This document shows, one piece after another, positions 6,772 through 9,757 of a stretch of DNA of 9,757 bases (position 1 is the stretch's first letter; each line of letters opens with the position of its first letter). Where the stretch lies: assembly GCA_035628505.1 (NCBI GenBank), contig DASPJR010000064.1:1-9757 (forward strand). Reading direction: 5' to 3'. Source of the stretch: DASPJR01 sp035628505 (GTDB lineage Bacteria; Planctomycetota; SZUA-567; H5-PLA8). The notes under the pieces are model-generated. The model did no database searches and had not been told where the DNA came from. It was given only the letters and a program-made list of their open reading frames with translations. Made by a program: the position numbers and the translations under genes.

Positions 6772-9757
6772 ATGAAACAGGCCCTCATGGCGGTGATGTA
6801 CTTCACCGTTGCCGCCCTCCTGCTCTTGCCGTCCAGGGCGCACGCGGCGACGACAACTCTCGGCATCAGTACCCAGCCACGGTGCACACTGACGGGACAA
6901 CCCATCGCACCGGGTGTTGTCGTGGAAGTTCTCTCAGACGGTGCACTTGATAAGAATTTCACCGGAACAGTGACGGCGAGCAAAGCAACCGGCACGGGCA
7001 CACTCTCCGGCACTCTCTCCGCGACCGCCGTGGCTGGCGTCGCCACTTTCACGAATCTGCGCATCACCGGGTCTGGTGCGCATACGTTGCGCTTCACAGC
7101 TGCGGGGTCGACGGTGGACTCAGTTTCGTTTGCGATCCGTGAAGCCCCCTACACGACGCGAGGCGCGATTTTGCCGGAACATCAAATCACGGATTCTGTG
7201 CACTCCGTCACTACGCGCTACAAAATTTTCGTTCCATCGTCGAATGTTGTGGGAACGACGCCCACGGCCGCCAATCCGGTCCCGCTGATTATCTACGGAC
7301 ATCCATTCGGTTCGTACACGGACCCCCAGATCATGATCGGAGGGGAGTTCGGGAAGCGCGTGAATGAGAACGCCAATACCTATCCTTTCTTCGTCGTCTT
7401 CCCGGCAATCGCCGCGAACACGGAATTGGACAAAGCCGGCTGGCATGTCGTTCTTCCTGAGATCGTGGCACGCATGCGCGCCGACGGCTACCACATCGAC
7501 ATGACACGCATTTACTATTACGGCTATTCCACAGGCGCCATTCACATGCCGAATCTCGTCGTTCGGCATCCGACTTTCTGGGCCGCTCTCCTGGCAAACG
7601 ACGGCAGCTTTACGAGCATCCAAATGACGCGGAGCGGCGTGGGGCCTCCGCTCGGGCACCTTCCCGGGCACTTCTATGATCCGACGGGAGTCGACACCGC
7701 GACCTTTGCTGAAGTAGGCCGGATTATGGCAGAAAGCAACGTGGCGCTCGCTTATTACGACAGCAGAGAAGGGAACTGGAACAACGCTGGCCGAGACACG
7801 AGTGACGTCAGACCCCTTCTCGACATCATCGATTCGCAAGTCACTGCGAAGTTCGAGCGCTCGCACGGCTCGTTTACAACCGTGCCCGCGACCACAAACC
7901 CGCGCGTGTACCGACACTATACAAACCTGGATCACGGAATGATTCAGTCGACTGTTCCCAGCTCTACGAACTGGCCACTGATCGAAGCATGGTTTCTGGC
8001 GCAGCGGCGCGCTCCGACCTCGGCTGCGATCTTCACCGCACAACCGCGGGGCACCGGCGTTGTTGTCGGTCAGACGGCTTCTTTTTCGGTGACCGCGGGC
8101 GGTACGCCGTCACCGAGCTTCCAGTGGCAGAAGAGCACGAATAATGGCGCCACTTGGGTCAGTATCGTTGGCGCGACTGGAACAACGTACACCACGCCAG
8201 CGACGGTGCTCGCTGACAACAACACGCTGTTCCGCTGCGTCGCGACGAATTCAGCCGGAATCGTCAACAGCGTTGCGGCGACATTGACCGTCAGTGCAAC
8301 TCCAGTTGCGCCGGTGTTTACCGCGCAGCCGGCAGACAGGGCTGTTGTTGCCGGCCAGGGCGCGCAGTTTTATGCCTTGGCAACCGGCATCCCGGCACCG
8401 GCCTTTCAGTGGCAGAAAAGCCTCGACGGCGGCGCGACATGGGTAGATGTGAGCGGCGCCACGGCTGTTTCCTACTCGGCCCCGGCAACGGTCCTGTCGG
8501 ACAATGACACACGTTTCCGCTGCATTGCAACAAATGCAGGTGGAACAGCGAGAAGCAACATCGTCACACTGACGGTTGTCTCGACCGGCGTGGCTCCGGC
8601 ATTCACAGCTCACCCACAAAACAAGAGCGTCACCGCCGGACAGACCGCTACCTTTACTGCGGTGGCGACCGGATCGCCGACGCCCAACCTCCTCTGGCAG
8701 AAGAGCACCGACGGCGGCGTCACCTGGATGGGGATCCTTGGAGCGACCGGAGCAACCTACACGACACCTCCGACCGCGGCTGGAGACAACAATTCCTGGT
8801 TCCGTTGCATTGCTTCTAACTCTGTCTACTTCGCGTTGAGCAACGCGGCCGTCCTGACAGTCACCGGGGGAACGGTTGCCCCTGCGTTCACGACGCAGCC
8901 TCAGAACAAGAGCGTCAACGTGGGTCAGACGGCGCAGTTCTCCGTCGTCGTCACCGGCGCACCGGCGCCGACGCTGCAATGGCAGAAGAGCACGGACGGC
9001 GGCGTGACGTGGGTCAGCATCGCTGGCGCGACAGCGGCGACGTATACGACACCGGCGACGGTGATTGGTGACAATGGAGCGAGGTTCCGCTGCGTGGCAA
9101 CGAACTCGGCGGGCACGGTCAACAGTACCAGCGCAACGCTGACGGTCACGGTCGCGACGGTGCCGGCTTCGTTTACGACTCAGCCGCAGGACAAGAGCGT
9201 CAACGTGGGGCAGACCGCGCAGTTCACGGTCGTGGCAAGCGGCACGCCCGCGCCGACGCTGCAGTGGCAGAAGAGCACGGATGGCGGGGTGACGTGGGTA
9301 AGTATCACTGGCGCGACAGCCGCCACGTATACCACGCCCGCAACAGTGCTTGGCGACAACGGCGCGAAGTTCCGCTGTGTGGCGACGAACTCGGCGGGCA
9401 CGGCCAACAGCACGAGCGCAACGCTGACGGTCACGGTCGCGACGGTGCCGCCTTCGTTTACGACTCAGCCGCAGGACAAGAGCGTCAACGTGGGGCAGAC
9501 GGCGCAGTTCACGGTCGTGCTAAGCGGCACACCCGCGCCGACGCTGCAGTGGCAGAAGAGCACCGACGGCGGCATGACGTGGGTCAGCATCGCCGGCGCG
9601 ACAGCGGCGACGTATACGACACCGGCGACGGTGATTGGTGACAATGGAGCGAAGTTCCGCTGCGTGGCCACCAATAGCGCCGGTCAGGCAACAAGCTCAG
9701 CGGCAACCTTGCTCGTGGCGCGCGTGAATACGCCGCCGTCGATCCAGTCTCCGGCAT
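6772..9757 (+). CDS. secreted esterase/depolymerase-like protein with Ig-like repeats, 3' end missing
   Basis: An uninterrupted frame of 995 codons runs off the window. Residues 1-25 are a signal peptide (Lys3, hydrophobic 4-20, cleavage after AHA), so the product is exported. Residues about 28-125 are a bacterial Ig-like domain ending with AGVATFTNLRITGSG-type strands. Residues about 148-412 are an alpha/beta-hydrolase fold of the PHB-depolymerase/feruloyl-esterase kind: oxyanion-loop candidate IYGHPFGS (174-181), nucleophile elbow GYSTG (251-255) with Ser253, candidate Asp330 (AYYDSREG) and His388 (NLDHGM). Residues 416-985 are six Ig-like domains of exactly 95 residues, each with a W in (Q/L)WQKS and FRC near the end. 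The tail VNTPPSIQSPA suggests a different domain follows. The protein probably hydrolyses an ester in an extracellular polymer, with the Ig units acting as stalk or binding modules. Esterase class and substrate are inferred. The TGTAACA element upstream links it to the sigma operon. Confidence 0.85.
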   Translation, partial: MKQALMAVMYFTVAALLLLPSRAHAATTTLGISTQPRCTLTGQPIAPGVVVEVLSDGALDKNFTGTVTASKATGTGTLSGTLSATAVAGVATFTNLRITGSGAHTLRFTAAGSTVDSVSFAIREAPYTTRGAILPEHQITDSVHSVTTRYKIFVPSSNVVGTTPTAANPVPLIIYGHPFGSYTDPQIMIGGEFGKRVNENANTYPFFVVFPAIAANTELDKAGWHVVLPEIVARMRADGYHIDMTRIYYYGYSTGAIHMPNLVVRHPTFWAALLANDGSFTSIQMTRSGVGPPLGHLPGHFYDPTGVDTATFAEVGRIMAESNVALAYYDSREGNWNNAGRDTSDVRPLLDIIDSQVTAKFERSHGSFTTVPATTNPRVYRHYTNLDHGMIQSTVPSSTNWPLIEAWFLAQRRAPTSAAIFTAQPRGTGVVVGQTASFSVTAGGTPSPSFQWQKSTNNGATWVSIVGATGTTYTTPATVLADNNTLFRCVATNSAGIVNSVAATLTVSATPVAPVFTAQPADRAVVAGQGAQFYALATGIPAPAFQWQKSLDGGATWVDVSGATAVSYSAPATVLSDNDTRFRCIATNAGGTARSNIVTLTVVSTGVAPAFTAHPQNKSVTAGQTATFTAVATGSPTPNLLWQKSTDGGVTWMGILGATGATYTTPPTAAGDNNSWFRCIASNSVYFALSNAAVLTVTGGTVAPAFTTQPQNKSVNVGQTAQFSVVVTGAPAPTLQWQKSTDGGVTWVSIAGATAATYTTPATVIGDNGARFRCVATNSAGTVNSTSATLTVTVATVPASFTTQPQDKSVNVGQTAQFTVVASGTPAPTLQWQKSTDGGVTWVSITGATAATYTTPATVLGDNGAKFRCVATNSAGTANSTSATLTVTVATVPPSFTTQPQDKSVNVGQTAQFTVVLSGTPAPTLQWQKSTDGGMTWVSIAGATAATYTTPATVIGDNGAKFRCVATNSAGQATSSAATLLVARVNTPPSIQSPA
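8017..9726 (+). repeat. six tandem 285-bp repeats encoding Ig-like domains
   Basis: Units start at 8017, 8302, 8587, 8872, 9157 and 9442. The conserved Trp (residues 452, 547, 642, 737, 832, 927) and Cys (489, 584, 679, 774, 869, 964) recur at exactly 95 residues. The first three units are diverged. The last three are nearly identical in DNA: 9130-9234 and 9415-9519 differ at 2 of 105 positions, and 9025-9082 equals 9595-9652 over all 58. The last unit diverges near its 3' end, marking the array boundary. Confidence 0.95.

Noticed and set aside
7120..8043. 307-residue reverse-strand open frame
   Set aside because: It lies entirely opposite the esterase domain, whose strand has a signal peptide, catalytic motifs and a ribosome binding site. 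The reverse product is Arg/His/Val-rich and resembles no family, as expected of an antisense shadow in GC-rich DNA.
8925..9674. Three similar reverse-strand frames of about 70-84 residues in the Ig array
   Set aside because: They repeat only because the underlying 285-bp DNA repeats. The forward frame carries the conserved Ig motifs, and the substitutions between units are mainly synonymous in that frame.

Overview
The window is GC-rich, compact bacterial DNA. Nothing in it is a ribosomal or other phylogenetic marker, so the source is inferred. Its contents point to the Planctomycetota-Verrucomicrobiota-Lentisphaerota group, most likely a soil or aquatic Verrucomicrobiota-type polysaccharide degrader. 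The clues are a large GH123/DUF4091-like protein, a DUF4832-type sugar hydrolase, an ECF sigma factor paired with a FecR-like protein, and a large secreted protein built from Ig-like repeats. All real genes lie on the + strand.

Region 1 (1-3883) holds two carbohydrate-active proteins. The first is the 3' part of a large GH123-like protein, cut by the window start. The second is a complete DUF4832-type TIM-barrel protein that starts at TTG behind a strong Shine-Dalgarno sequence and may have its own extended -10 promoter. Region 2 (3884-4693) is about 800 bases with no convincing gene. It contains a few palindromes and may include decayed coding sequence.

Region 3 (4694-6656) is a two-gene regulatory operon: an ECF sigma factor (GTG start), overlapped by ATGA with a FecR-like membrane anti-sigma or sensor protein. 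That sensor carries an extra C-terminal carbohydrate-binding-like domain on the far side of the membrane. Region 4 (6687-9757) begins with a second copy of the promoter-like motif found before the sigma gene. It then encodes a secreted protein with a signal peptide, an Ig-like domain, an alpha/beta-hydrolase (esterase/depolymerase) domain with a GYSTG nucleophile elbow, and six tandem Ig-like domains of exactly 95 residues. This last gene is still open at the window end.

The most attractive reading is a sugar- or polymer-sensing regulon. The FecR-CBM protein would sense a ligand outside the cytoplasmic membrane and release the ECF sigma. The sigma would then transcribe its own operon and the adjacent secreted esterase through the shared TGTAACA-N15/16-CCTGT element. 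The gene identities are well supported by sequence motifs; the regulatory link is inferred from the two matching promoter-like sites and from gene order.
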